From NCBI RefSeq assembly GCF_017592555.1, contig NZ_JAGFNS010000006.1, forward strand, positions 282,038 to 346,037: DNA of 64,000 nt. The letters run 5' to 3'. The number at the start of each line of letters is the position of its first letter. Position 1 is the first letter of the stretch. This document shows positions 25,932 to 34,787 of the stretch, piece by piece. Both the position numbers and the translations under genes were made by a program. Origin of the DNA: Actinoplanes flavus. Its GTDB lineage: Bacteria > Actinomycetota > Actinomycetes > Mycobacteriales > Micromonosporaceae. The notes below the pieces were generated by a model. It was not told where the DNA came from and did no database searches. It saw only the letters and a program-made list of their open reading frames with translations.

Positions 25932-27626
25932 ATGGAACCGTCTCGCCCCTCGTCCGATCTCTCGCACTACCTGGGTGCCTTCCGCCGCCACTGGTGGATC
26001 GCCCTGGTGGCCACGGGTGCCGGCCTGGGTGGCGGCGCGGTGCTGACACAGGCCATGCCGAAGGTCTTCGAGTCCTCGGCGTCGGTGCTGGTGGAGCCGG
26101 TCGGGCAGGACACCAACGCGCAGGGCGGCCGGACCAAGGGTACGGTCAACCTGGACACCGAGGCGCAGCTGGTCGGCTCCGGGGCGGTCGCGGTCAAGGC
26201 GGCCACCCTGCTGCGCACCGACCAGTCGCCGATCGAGCTGGCCAAGTCGGTGTCGGTGCAGGTGCCGGCGAACACCACGGTCCTGGTGATCACCTTCCGG
26301 TCGGACGATCCGCGGAAGGCGCAGGCCGGGTCGCACGCGTTCGCCGAGGCCTACCTGCGTAACCGGGAGGAGAGCGCCCGGGCCCAGCTGGACAAGCAGA
26401 TCAAGTCGCTCAGCCTCAAGGTGCGACAGCTCACCACGGTGCTGGCCGGGATCAACGCGAAACTGGCGATCGCGTCGAAGGACAGCCCGACCGCCGGCAA
26501 CCTGCAGAGCCTGCGGAACAACTCGCAGAACCAGCTGAACTCGCTGACCGGGCGGCTCAACGAGCTGACCACCACCATGGTCGGCGGCGGCAGCATCATC
26601 AGCGACTCCCGCCTGCCGGACACCCCGAGCAGCCCGAACACGCTGCTCAACGTGGGTACCGGCGGCATGCTCGGTCTGCTGCTCGGGCTGTCCCTGGCAT
26701 ACCTGCGGGAACGGTTCGACCGGCGGCTGGTCAACCCGAACGACGTACGGGACCGGGGCCGGGTGCCGGTGCTGGCCGCGCTGGACGAGCGCAGCACGCC
26801 GCACTTCGACGACGTCCTCCAGCCGTACGGGCCGGGCGGGCGGGTCTTCAACCGGCTGCGCAACGAGGTGCTGGCCAGCCTGGGTGAACGCGACCAGATC
26901 ATCGTGGTGACCGGGACCAGCCGGGGTTCGGCCAGCACCCTGGTCGCCGCGAACCTGGCGGCGGCGCTCGCGCGTACCGGAAGTGAGGTCGTGCTGATCG
27001 GCGCGCACCTGCCGGACAGCGTGATCGATGCCGCGCCGCTGGCGCGGATGTTCGGGGTCTCGGCCATGCCCGGCCTCTCCGACCTGCTCGCCGGGCGGGT
27101 CGCCCTGCCCCGCGTCCTGCAACGGACCCCGCGGATCCCGTCGCTGCGGGTGATCACCACGGGTGGCACGGCCACCGCGGCCGGGCTGATGCAGTCGCAG
27201 CGGCTCCGCGACACCCTCCAGGCGCTGCGCAAGCAGAGCGGGTACGTGGTCATCGAGGCCCCGTCGACCAGCAGCAGCGCCGACGCGCAGAGCCTGGCGA
27301 GCCTGGCCGACGCGGCGATCCTGGCGGTGGAGCTGCACCGGTCCCAGCGCCCGGCCCTGCTCGACGCCACCGACCAGCTCCAGCGGGTGGGCACCCGGCT
27401 GCTCGGCGCCGTGGTGCTGCCCCGGCTCGTCGTGGTGCGCCCGAGCGAGCCGGCCGAGCCGGCCGTCTCCCTGCCGGTGCCGGACGTCCGGGACGCGCCG
27501 GAGGAGGGCCAGACCCAGCAGCTGTCCTTCGCCGGCCGGCAGCGCCCGGGTGGCACCGAGAACCAGGAGGCCACCGCGATCATCGACCTCTCCAGCGCGG
27601 GCGCCGCGGACGGCGACGACAAGTGA
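25932..27626 (+). CDS. Wzz-type polysaccharide chain-length regulator with degenerate BY-kinase domain
   Basis: A 564-residue protein. The Wzz part has a transmembrane helix at about 22-40, an extracytoplasmic region with coiled coil (about 145-215) and a second helix at about 241-257. A cytoplasmic domain like bacterial tyrosine kinases follows. Its Walker A position reads TGTSRGSAST (327-336) and lacks the catalytic Lys; the Walker A' position is VVLIGAHLPD. No terminal tyrosine cluster is present. It probably controls polymer length without kinase activity. ATG at 25932 lies 96 nt after the APS kinase gene; the GTG of the next gene overlaps its stop. Confidence 0.85.
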   Translation: MEPSRPSSDLSHYLGAFRRHWWIALVATGAGLGGGAVLTQAMPKVFESSASVLVEPVGQDTNAQGGRTKGTVNLDTEAQLVGSGAVAVKAATLLRTDQSPIELAKSVSVQVPANTTVLVITFRSDDPRKAQAGSHAFAEAYLRNREESARAQLDKQIKSLSLKVRQLTTVLAGINAKLAIASKDSPTAGNLQSLRNNSQNQLNSLTGRLNELTTTMVGGGSIISDSRLPDTPSSPNTLLNVGTGGMLGLLLGLSLAYLRERFDRRLVNPNDVRDRGRVPVLAALDERSTPHFDDVLQPYGPGGRVFNRLRNEVLASLGERDQIIVVTGTSRGSASTLVAANLAAALARTGSEVVLIGAHLPDSVIDAAPLARMFGVSAMPGLSDLLAGRVALPRVLQRTPRIPSLRVITTGGTATAAGLMQSQRLRDTLQALRKQSGYVVIEAPSTSSSADAQSLASLADAAILAVELHRSQRPALLDATDQLQRVGTRLLGAVVLPRLVVVRPSEPAEPAVSLPVPDVRDAPEEGQTQQLSFAGRQRPGGTENQEATAIIDLSSAGAADGDDK

Positions 27627-28990
27627 CCGCGGTCGCGGCGGTAGCGCACGCCGGGACCGCGCCCGGGACCTCCACCAAGAACCGCTCGCTGCCGTCCTGG
27701 CCGGTGGCCGGCATCCTGCTGCTCTATCCGCTGTGGTGGGCGCTCGGCCTGGGCGTGCTGATCTTCCCGATGATGGCCGCGCCGATGCTGTTCCTGCTGC
27801 TGCGCCGACGCTCGGCGGGCCGCACGCTGCGGCTGCCGCCGGGCTTCATCTGGTGGGTGATCTTCCTGGCCGCGGTGGTGATCAGCATCGCCGCGCTGGG
27901 CGTGGACCCGCCCGGCACGGTTCCGGAACGCGCGAGCGAGCGGTTGGTCGCCGTCGTCTACAAGCTTTCGATGTACGGGTCTCTCACGGTCCTTCTGGTG
28001 TACGCCGGCAACCTGACCGACGCCGAACTGTCCCGCCGCCGGCTGGTCCGCCTGCTGGGCGGGATGTTCGTGGTGACCGTGCTGGGCGGGCTGCTCGGCA
28101 TGGTGGCCGGGAACTTCGAGTTCACCTCGCCGGTGGAGTGGCTGCTGCCGTCCGGGGTGCGCAACAAGGGTTTCGTCCGGTCGCTGGTGCACCCGTACGC
28201 CGCACAGATCATGGACCTGGTCGGCGGCGAGAAGCCGCGCCCGGCCGCCCCGTGGGGCTACACGAACACCTGGGGCAACAACTTCTGCCTGCTGGCGCCG
28301 TGGCTGGTGGTGGCCGCGTGGGCGAGTCACCGTACCGGCCGGAGGGCGCTGGCCGTGCTCTGCCTGGCAGTCTCGGTGGTGCCCGCGGTGGCGTCGCTCA
28401 ACCGTGGCCTGTGGATCGGCGTCGGGGTGCTGCTGGTCTACGTGGCGGCGCGTCACGTGCTGGCCGGCCGGCTCTGGATCCTGGTCCTGCTGCCCCTGCT
28501 GGGTGCCGCGCTGGCGGTGGCGCTGACCGCCACCCCGCTGGGCACGACGGTGCAGGCGCGGCTGGACAACGGCAAGTCCAACGGGGTCCGGTCGTTCCTC
28601 GTCGACAAGGCACTGGACGGTTTCACCGGGTCGCCGGTGATCGGGTACGGCGGCACCCGGAACACCCTGGGCGGGCGCAACTCGATCGCGGTCGGCGAGA
28701 GCGCCGGCTGCGAGCGGTGCGGCAACTTCACGGTGGGTGGCAACGGCCAGCTCTGGCAGCTGCTCTACGCGCACGGCGCGGCCGGCACGGTGGGATATCT
28801 CGGCTTCTTCGGGTACGGGCTGTGGCGGTTCCGCCGGGACCGCACCCCGATCGGGATCGCCGGGAGCGCCGCGCTCGTCTCCTCCTTCTCCGCGATGCTC
28901 TGGTACAACTCGCTGGTCACCCCTCTGGCCTTCATGGTTCTGGCATATGCGCTGCTCTGGCGCAACTGGATCGAGGGGAAAACCGATTGA
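27623..28990 (+). CDS. O-antigen polymerase/ligase-like membrane protein (Wzy-like)
   Basis: A 455-residue polytopic membrane protein with about ten to twelve helices, for example VAGILLLYPLWWALGLGV and IWWVIFLAAVVISIAALGV. It has a large periplasmic loop with GYGGTRNTLGGRN and a Wzy-type arginine-bearing region SLNRGLWIGVGVLLVY. The family polymerises lipid-linked repeat units or ligates glycans at the outer face of the membrane. The GTG start overlaps the Wzz stop (GTGA) and its own stop overlaps the next TTG, indicating a tightly coupled operon. Polymerase rather than ligase is inferred from the presence of Wzz and Wzx homologues. Confidence 0.82.
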   Translation: MTAVAAVAHAGTAPGTSTKNRSLPSWPVAGILLLYPLWWALGLGVLIFPMMAAPMLFLLLRRRSAGRTLRLPPGFIWWVIFLAAVVISIAALGVDPPGTVPERASERLVAVVYKLSMYGSLTVLLVYAGNLTDAELSRRRLVRLLGGMFVVTVLGGLLGMVAGNFEFTSPVEWLLPSGVRNKGFVRSLVHPYAAQIMDLVGGEKPRPAAPWGYTNTWGNNFCLLAPWLVVAAWASHRTGRRALAVLCLAVSVVPAVASLNRGLWIGVGVLLVYVAARHVLAGRLWILVLLPLLGAALAVALTATPLGTTVQARLDNGKSNGVRSFLVDKALDGFTGSPVIGYGGTRNTLGGRNSIAVGESAGCERCGNFTVGGNGQLWQLLYAHGAAGTVGYLGFFGYGLWRFRRDRTPIGIAGSAALVSSFSAMLWYNSLVTPLAFMVLAYALLWRNWIEGKTD

Positions 28991-30216
28991 GCCCAGTTAG
29001 AACGGCTCCAGCTGAGTTGACGGCCGGGGACGCGGCCCTGCGGACGCAGTACCTGACCGAGGTTCTCCACCTGCTCTACCCCGCGCCCTGCCGTACCGAC
29101 GGCACCCCCGGTCCCCTGGTCACCGAGTACCTGGTCGTTCCGAACGCGCACCGGCCCCGGCTGCTGGTGCCGACGCACTCGCCGGCGATCGCGGCGGCCG
29201 CCGTGCGGCGCTACGCCGAGCCGCAGAGCCGGATGGCCCGGCTCAAGCGGGGCGCCGTGGTCGCCGCGGTGCACGCCCGGGCCACCGGCCTGGTGTTCCG
29301 GGACCGGATCCGGGTGACCGGCCCGCTGTCGGCCGGCATCGACGGCTACCTGAGCGAGGCGCTGCGCCGTGATCTCGCGATCAGCATCCACATCGGCCCG
29401 GCGCGGGCCAACCGCAAGCCGGTGCTGCAACTGCTCGGCCCGGACGGCGACACCTTCGCCTTCGGCAAGCTGGGCACCGGCCCGCTGACCCGGCGCCTGG
29501 TCAAGGCGGAGACGGCGGCGCTCACCACGCTCGGCGGCAGCAACCTGACCAAGCTGACCGTGCCCCGGGTGATGCACTCCGGCCAGTGGCGGGGCATGCA
29601 GGTGCTGGTCCAGTCGGCGCTGCCGGTCTGGCTGCCGCGGGCGCCGCTCAGCCGGCGCCGGCTCACCGCGGCCATGCTCGACGTCGCGGGCTGCCGCGGC
29701 TACACGACCGGGCCGCTCACCGGCAGCGGGTACTGGCAGGACCTCCAGGAACGGCTCGGAACGGTCGCCGACCGGCCGGAGGGGGCGGCGCTGGCCGCCG
29801 CCGTGGACGTGCTGGCCGCGCACAGCGGCGAGACGGCCCTGCGGTACGGCGCCTGGCACGGTGACTGGGCCCCCTGGAACATGGCGAACCTGGCCGACGG
29901 CCTGCTCGTGTGGGATTGGGAGCGGTTCGCCACCGGGGTGCCGGCCGGCTTCGACGCCATCCATCACGAGCTGCAGAAACGTATCCAGTCCACCGGCGAC
30001 GCCCGGGCCGCGGTCGAGGCGACCGTGCAGCGGGCCGACGAGCTGCTCTCCCCGTTCGGGGTGGCGCCGGTGGCCCGCGAGATCACCGCCCTGCTCTACC
30101 TGGTCGACCTCGCCGTCCGTTACCTGACCGACAAACAGGCCGAGGCGGGCGCCCGGCTGGGCGTGCTCGGGACCTGGCTGCTGCCGGTGCTGATCCGGCG
30201 CGTGGAGGAGCTGTAG
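28987..30216 (+). CDS. Aminoglycoside-phosphotransferase-fold kinase-like protein in EPS operon
   Basis: A 409-residue cytoplasmic protein. The C-terminal half has the APH/choline-kinase catalytic loop WHGDWAPWNMANL (HGDxxxxN) and the metal-binding LLVWDWERF. The N-terminal lobe is less conserved (FAFGKLGTGPLTRRLVKAE). The start is TTG at 28987, overlapping the Wzy stop (TTGA). In this setting the likely substrate is a sugar, a lipid carrier or a glycan end group rather than an antibiotic; that is inference. No named homologue is recognised. Confidence 0.75.
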   Translation: MSPVRTAPAELTAGDAALRTQYLTEVLHLLYPAPCRTDGTPGPLVTEYLVVPNAHRPRLLVPTHSPAIAAAAVRRYAEPQSRMARLKRGAVVAAVHARATGLVFRDRIRVTGPLSAGIDGYLSEALRRDLAISIHIGPARANRKPVLQLLGPDGDTFAFGKLGTGPLTRRLVKAETAALTTLGGSNLTKLTVPRVMHSGQWRGMQVLVQSALPVWLPRAPLSRRRLTAAMLDVAGCRGYTTGPLTGSGYWQDLQERLGTVADRPEGAALAAAVDVLAAHSGETALRYGAWHGDWAPWNMANLADGLLVWDWERFATGVPAGFDAIHHELQKRIQSTGDARAAVEATVQRADELLSPFGVAPVAREITALLYLVDLAVRYLTDKQAEAGARLGVLGTWLLPVLIRRVEEL

Positions 30217-30220
30217 AACC

Positions 30221-31099
30221 ATGCACGTACGCAATCTGCCCGCACCGGTGAAACGGGTCGTGCACCTGGGCTCCCGGTCGTTCGGGCGGCTCACCGCGGA
30301 GAGCCGGATGCTGCCCTCGTTCCTGATCTGCGGCGGGCAGCGCTGCGGCACCACGTCGCTGTACCGCGCGCTGGCCGCGCACCCGGTGGTGCTGAAGGCG
30401 GTGCTGCACAAGGGCGTGCACTACTTCGACACGTCCTACCAGCGGGGGCCGGAGTGGTACCGCGGCCACTTCCCGACGTTGCGCAGCGCCGAGCGGATCG
30501 CCGAACGGTACGGGGTACGCGCGCAGACCTTCGAGTCCAGCCCGTACTACATGTACCACCCGCAGGCGGCCGCCCGGATCGCCCACGACCTGCCCTACGC
30601 CAAGCTCGTGGTGCTGGTCCGGGACCCGGTGGAACGCGCCTACTCGCAGCACCACCACGAGGTGGCCCGGGCCTACGAGTCGGAGCGGGACTTCGGCGCG
30701 GCCCTGGCCCTGGAGCCGGCCCGGCTGCACCGCCAGGAGGAACGGCTCGCCCTCGACCCGGCCTACTACAGCTTCGCCCACCAGCATCACGCGTACCGGG
30801 CCCGCGGCGAGTACGCCCGCTACCTGAGCGTGGTGGCCCAGCACGTGGGCCGGGAGCGGATCCACGTGGTGGAGAGCGAGCGCTTCTTCACCGACCCGGA
30901 GCCGGTGTACGACGAGGTCTGCGCCTTCCTGGGGCTGCCCGCCGGACTGGAGCGGCCGGCCTTCGAGCAGCACAACGCCCGGCCCCGGCATGCCGACATG
31001 GATCCCGGGCTGCGCCGTGACCTGTACGCCTACTACCAGTCGCACGACGAGGCGCTGGCCGGCTGGCTGGGGCGCACCCCCATCTGGCGCCGCCGATGA
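30221..31099 (+). CDS. PAPS-dependent sulfotransferase (EPS-modifying)
   Basis: A 292-residue sulfotransferase of the heparan-sulfate/NodH-like superfamily. The 5'-phosphosulfate-binding loop is GGQRCGTTSLYRAL (38-51) and the 3'-phosphate-binding motif is VLVRDPVERAYS (131-142). FESSPYYMYHP is typical of the N-deacetylase/sulfotransferase-like branch. It would move sulfate from PAPS to a sugar hydroxyl or amine of the polysaccharide unit. It lies four nucleotides after the kinase-like gene, and its stop overlaps the ATG of the flippase. Acceptor sugar unknown. Confidence 0.88.
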   Translation: MHVRNLPAPVKRVVHLGSRSFGRLTAESRMLPSFLICGGQRCGTTSLYRALAAHPVVLKAVLHKGVHYFDTSYQRGPEWYRGHFPTLRSAERIAERYGVRAQTFESSPYYMYHPQAAARIAHDLPYAKLVVLVRDPVERAYSQHHHEVARAYESERDFGAALALEPARLHRQEERLALDPAYYSFAHQHHAYRARGEYARYLSVVAQHVGRERIHVVESERFFTDPEPVYDEVCAFLGLPAGLERPAFEQHNARPRHADMDPGLRRDLYAYYQSHDEALAGWLGRTPIWRRR

Positions 31100-32595
31100 C
31101 GGCAACGACCACGCAGCCGGATCCGGGGGCCACCCGGGGCGCGGCCCGCGGCGGGCTGGCCAACATGGCCGGCTCGGCGCTGGCTGGCGGCACCGGTGTG
31201 GTGGTCACCTGGGTCGTGGCCCGGGCGCTCGGCGCCGAGCAGGCCGGCGCGTTCTTCGCCGCCACGGCCGCGTTCGTGCTGGTCGGCGGGCTGGCCAAGC
31301 TGGGCACGCAGACCGGGCTGGTGTACTGGCCGGCCCGGCTGCGCAGCACCGGGCAGGAGCATCTGCTGGGCGCCTGCCTGCGTGCCGGCATCCCGCCGGT
31401 GGCCGGGTTCTCGCTCGTCCTGGGCGTGGCGATGTGGCTGGCCGCTCCGGCGATCGCGCACCTCACCGCGGGCGAGTCGCCGGAGGTGGTCGCCGGGCAC
31501 ACCGCCGGGCTCCGGGTGCTGGCCGTCTTCGTCCCGCTCCAGGCGCTCACCGACGTGCTGCTCACCGTGACCCGCGGCTACCGGAGCATGCGGCCGACCG
31601 TCCTGCTGGACCGGCTGCTGCGCAGTGGGCTGCAACTGCTCGCGGTCGGCGCGGCGGGGGTGGCGGCGCTCTGGGTCACGGCCTCGCTGCCGGTCTTCGC
31701 GCTGGCCTGGGCGTCGCCGTATCTGCCGGTGGCGATCCTGGCCGCGGTGGCCGCGCGTCGCGCGTACACCTCGGGTCGAACGACGGTGAGCACCGATCGG
31801 GGCGAGCGTCACCGGGTGCGCAGGGAGTTCTGGGTCTTCACCGCCCCGCGGGCGGTGGCCGCGGTCGCCCAGCTCGCGTTGCAGCGGGTGGACGTGCTGC
31901 TGCTGGCGGCGCTGGGCGGGCTGGCGCCGGCGGCCGTCTACGCGGTGGCCGGCCGGTTCGTGGTGCTGATCCAGTTCGCGAACCAGGGTCTGTCGCAGTC
32001 GGTGCAGCCGCGTCTGGCCGAGACGCTGAGCACCGGCGACCTGGCCGCCGCGAAACGGCTCTACCAGACCGCGACCGGCTGGCTGGTCCTGGTGACCTGG
32101 CCGATCAGCCTGCTGGTGATGGCGTTCGCCCCCTGGTATCTGCGGCTGTTCGGCGACGGGTACGCCTCCGGCGTCCCGGTGGTGCGGGTGCTGGCCGCCG
32201 CGATGCTGGTGGCGACCGGCTGCGGGATGGTCGACATGGTCCTGGCGATGGCCGGGCGCACCTCGCTGAACCTGGGCAACGTGCTGATCGCGCTGGTCGT
32301 GACGATCGGCCTGGACGTGCTGCTGATCCCGCGCTGGGGCGCGCTCGGCGCGGCGGCCGGGCTGGCCGGGGCGATGGTGGTGAACAACCTGCTCCCGTTG
32401 GCCCAGGTCCACCGGAGCACCGGTCTGCACCCGTTCGGCCGGGGCACGCTCACCGCGGCGCTCCTGGCCCTCCTCTGTTTCGGATTCATCCAGTTTTTCC
32501 CGGCGGCCATCGTGATCGCCGTCCCGGCCTACGCCGCGTCGGCGTGGCTGCTACGCGGACCGTTGATGCTCGGCGCATTCAGGAGGAAGAGTTGA
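31096..32595 (+). CDS. Polysaccharide flippase (Wzx/MVF-MATE superfamily)
   Basis: A 499-residue protein with 12-14 predicted helices, starting GLANMAGSALAGGTGVVVTWVVA and including the family ALGAEQAGAFFAATAAF. It would flip undecaprenyl-linked repeat units across the membrane to the Wzy-like polymerase. The central block FTAPRAVAAVAQLALQRVDV is typical of Wzx/RfbX. ATG overlaps the sulfotransferase TGA. With Wzy and Wzz homologues upstream this completes a Wzx/Wzy-dependent export set. Confidence 0.88.
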   Translation: MTATTTQPDPGATRGAARGGLANMAGSALAGGTGVVVTWVVARALGAEQAGAFFAATAAFVLVGGLAKLGTQTGLVYWPARLRSTGQEHLLGACLRAGIPPVAGFSLVLGVAMWLAAPAIAHLTAGESPEVVAGHTAGLRVLAVFVPLQALTDVLLTVTRGYRSMRPTVLLDRLLRSGLQLLAVGAAGVAALWVTASLPVFALAWASPYLPVAILAAVAARRAYTSGRTTVSTDRGERHRVRREFWVFTAPRAVAAVAQLALQRVDVLLLAALGGLAPAAVYAVAGRFVVLIQFANQGLSQSVQPRLAETLSTGDLAAAKRLYQTATGWLVLVTWPISLLVMAFAPWYLRLFGDGYASGVPVVRVLAAAMLVATGCGMVDMVLAMAGRTSLNLGNVLIALVVTIGLDVLLIPRWGALGAAAGLAGAMVVNNLLPLAQVHRSTGLHPFGRGTLTAALLALLCFGFIQFFPAAIVIAVPAYAASAWLLRGPLMLGAFRRKS

Positions 32596-33326
32596 CCAGC
32601 GATTACACAGGGGTGTTCCAGGACACCGAGGCGGTCGAGAAGTACGAGACCGTGACGTACGCCCCGGACAGCTACGCGTCGCGGATCAACGACCGCCAGC
32701 GGGACTACCTGCGCTCCCTGGTGCGCCGCGAGTTCCCCGAACATCCACCGGTCCAGCACGACTTCGCCTGCGGCACCGGGCGGGCGGTCCGGGCGCTGCA
32801 CGGCCTGGTCCGGGAGGCGCACGGGTACGACACGTCGGCCGAGATGATGGCGAAGGCCGCCGAGGTGGGGTCGCGGGCCTACTGGCACCTGGTTCCCCAG
32901 GACGGCCCGGTGCCGCAGCCGGTGGCGGCCGGCTTCCCGGCGATCGTCACGATCTTCCGGCTGCTGCTCAACGTCGACGAGGGGGTCCGGGACCGGGCTC
33001 TGGCGTTCGCCGCCAAGGTGCTGCCGCATCGCGGATCCGGGCTGCTCGTGGTGGAGAACCACGGCAACGCCGGATCGGTCCGGCACCTGCGCGCCCGGCG
33101 GCACAACGGGGAACGCTGGTTCGCCGAGCTCTCCCACGACGAGGTCGGGCGGCTGCTGGCCCGGCACGGTTTCGAGATCGTCGAGCGGCGCGGCTTCTCG
33201 ATGCTCACGCCGTCGCTGCACGACCACCGGGTGGCCCGGCTGGCCGACGCGGCGGCACGACGGGTGCCGGGCAGCGACGCGTACGCCGTGAACGTCCTCT
33301 ACACCGCCCGGCGGCTCCATGCGTAG
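32592..33326 (+). CDS. Class I SAM-dependent methyltransferase
   Basis: A 244-residue methyltransferase. SAM-binding motif I is HDFACGTGRAVRAL, then GYDTSAEMMAKA for the ribose-binding acidic end and a motif IV-like TIFRLLLNVDEG. Start is TTG at 32592, preceded by a strong AGGAGGAAG and overlapping the flippase stop. In the EPS operon it may O-methylate a sugar of the repeat unit, but target is inferred only from location. The gene overlaps the next lipoprotein gene by 8 nt. Confidence 0.82.
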   Translation: MTSDYTGVFQDTEAVEKYETVTYAPDSYASRINDRQRDYLRSLVRREFPEHPPVQHDFACGTGRAVRALHGLVREAHGYDTSAEMMAKAAEVGSRAYWHLVPQDGPVPQPVAAGFPAIVTIFRLLLNVDEGVRDRALAFAAKVLPHRGSGLLVVENHGNAGSVRHLRARRHNGERWFAELSHDEVGRLLARHGFEIVERRGFSMLTPSLHDHRVARLADAAARRVPGSDAYAVNVLYTARRLHA

Positions 33327-34314
33327 GGGGCTGGTCGCCGCCGCCCTCGCGCTCCTGCTGCTCGGCGGCTGCTTCGCGGACGACCGGAAGGAACCCGCCC
33401 CGACACCGCCACCGGACCTGAGCAGTCCACCGCGGGCGGTCGCCACCAACCGGGGCCCGTTCCAGGCCGGTCCGTTCGAGGCGCCCCGCCGCGGCGCCTA
33501 CCTCGGGGCGTGGATCAAGCCGGACGAGATGACCCAGGTGGGCCGGCTCGCCGCGGTCGGCGCCCTGGAGCAGTCGCTGGGCCGGAAACTGCACTTCATC
33601 AACACGTACCGCCGGTTCGAGCAGATGATGGGCACCCCCTCGGACGAGGCGTTCCTCGCCGACGGCGCCAAGCTGATGATCAGCTGGGCCACCGGGGACA
33701 ACCGCTCCATCCTGACCGGCGAGCACGACGAGCTGATCCGCGAGCAGGCCCGCGCGGTCCGGCGCATCAAGGATCCGGTGATGCTGCGGATGCGCTGGGA
33801 GATGGACCGGCCCAACCTGCGGGCCACCATGTGGTCCGGCGAGGACTACATCGCGGCCTGGCGGTACGTCCGGAAGATCTTCCGGGAGGAGAAGGCCGAC
33901 AACGTCTCCTGGGTGTGGTGCCCGACCGCCGAGGGCTTCATCCGCGGCGACGCGCCGGCCTTCTACCCCGGCGACGACCAGGTCGACTGGACCTGTGTGG
34001 ACGTCTACGCCGGTTTCGAGTTCCAGCCGATCGGCACGCTGATGGGGCCCTTCCTGGAGTGGGCCGCCCAGCGTCCGAAACCGATCGTGATCGGCGAGTT
34101 CGGTGTGGCCAAGGCCTGGGGGTCCGAGGGCCGGGCCGCCTGGCTCAAGGACGCCGAGCGCACCTTCAAGGCGAACAAGCAGATCAAGGCCGTCGCCTAC
34201 TTCGAGTCCGATCCCGACGGGAACGGGCCCAACCAGCAGTTCCAGCTCGCCGGTGACGACCGGGCCTTCAAGGCGTTCCTGCGGCTGGTCCAGGACCCGT
34301 ACTTCAATCCCTGA
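33319..34314 (+). CDS. GH26-like lipoprotein, EPS operon
   Basis: A 331-residue lipoprotein. The signal LVAAALALLLLGGC has its lipobox Cys at residue 18. A beta/alpha barrel of the GH26 / glycosyl hydrolase type follows: MLRMRWEMDRPNLRATM (general acid candidate Glu), VDWTCVDVYAGFEF, and KPIVIGEFGVAKAWGS with the nucleophile candidate Glu. Anchored outside the membrane, it may cut, trim or release the polysaccharide exported by this operon. It is a distant paralogue of the GH26-like protein at 22988-24145. Last gene of the plus-strand run, ending in a short convergent overlap with the VOC gene. Confidence 0.82.
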   Translation: MRRGLVAAALALLLLGGCFADDRKEPAPTPPPDLSSPPRAVATNRGPFQAGPFEAPRRGAYLGAWIKPDEMTQVGRLAAVGALEQSLGRKLHFINTYRRFEQMMGTPSDEAFLADGAKLMISWATGDNRSILTGEHDELIREQARAVRRIKDPVMLRMRWEMDRPNLRATMWSGEDYIAAWRYVRKIFREEKADNVSWVWCPTAEGFIRGDAPAFYPGDDQVDWTCVDVYAGFEFQPIGTLMGPFLEWAAQRPKPIVIGEFGVAKAWGSEGRAAWLKDAERTFKANKQIKAVAYFESDPDGNGPNQQFQLAGDDRAFKAFLRLVQDPYFNP

Positions 34315-34678
34315 TCCGCTCGAGGAACTCCAGCCGGTTGCCGTGCCCGTCGGCTGAGTAGAGCCGCCGGTGACCCGGGAAGTGGGGATCCCACTCGACC
34401 GGGTGCCCGGCGGCCGCCAGCCGCGCGGCCAGCGCGTCCAGGCCGTCGATCAGCACGCCCGGGTGCGACTTGAGCGCCGGGGTGAAATCCGGGACCACGC
34501 TGAGATGCACCTCCCAGCCGCCCGCCCGGAACCAGCAGCCGCCGCGGGCGGCCAGCACCGGCGGTTTCACGACCTCGGCCATACCGAGCACGCCGCTGTA
34601 GAAGGCGCGGGCCACACCCTCGCCACCCGGCGGGATCAGCAGCTGCACATGGTGCAGGTCATCGATGCGAAAACCCAT
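34304..34678 (-). CDS. VOC family (glyoxalase-like) protein
   Basis: A 124-residue single-module vicinal oxygen chelate protein. DLHHVQLLIPPGGEGVARAF holds a likely metal-ligand His, FYSGVLGM is a family motif, and GNRLEFLE near the C-terminus supplies the second-half acidic ligand. Members act as glyoxalases, dioxygenases or resistance proteins. Substrate is unknown and nothing links it to the surrounding polysaccharide genes. Its 3' end overlaps the upstream lipoprotein gene by 11 nt on the opposite strand. Confidence 0.85.
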   Translation of the reverse strand: MGFRIDDLHHVQLLIPPGGEGVARAFYSGVLGMAEVVKPPVLAARGGCWFRAGGWEVHLSVVPDFTPALKSHPGVLIDGLDALAARLAAAGHPVEWDPHFPGHRRLYSADGHGNRLEFLERIRD

Positions 34679-34787
34679 GATCCGATCTTAACCGTACGCT
34701 CGTACGGTTTGCCAGCCCGGAAAAGTGTCGTACGTCTGTTCCATAGTGAGCTCAGCCAGTTCGGGCCGAGCCACGGGGGTGTCACCG

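Noticed and set aside
26351..28774. 807-codon minus-strand frame across the Wzz and Wzy genes
   Set aside because: Antisense shadow; low-complexity Arg/Gln/Pro composition, no ribosome site, and the plus strand holds two clear, coupled genes.
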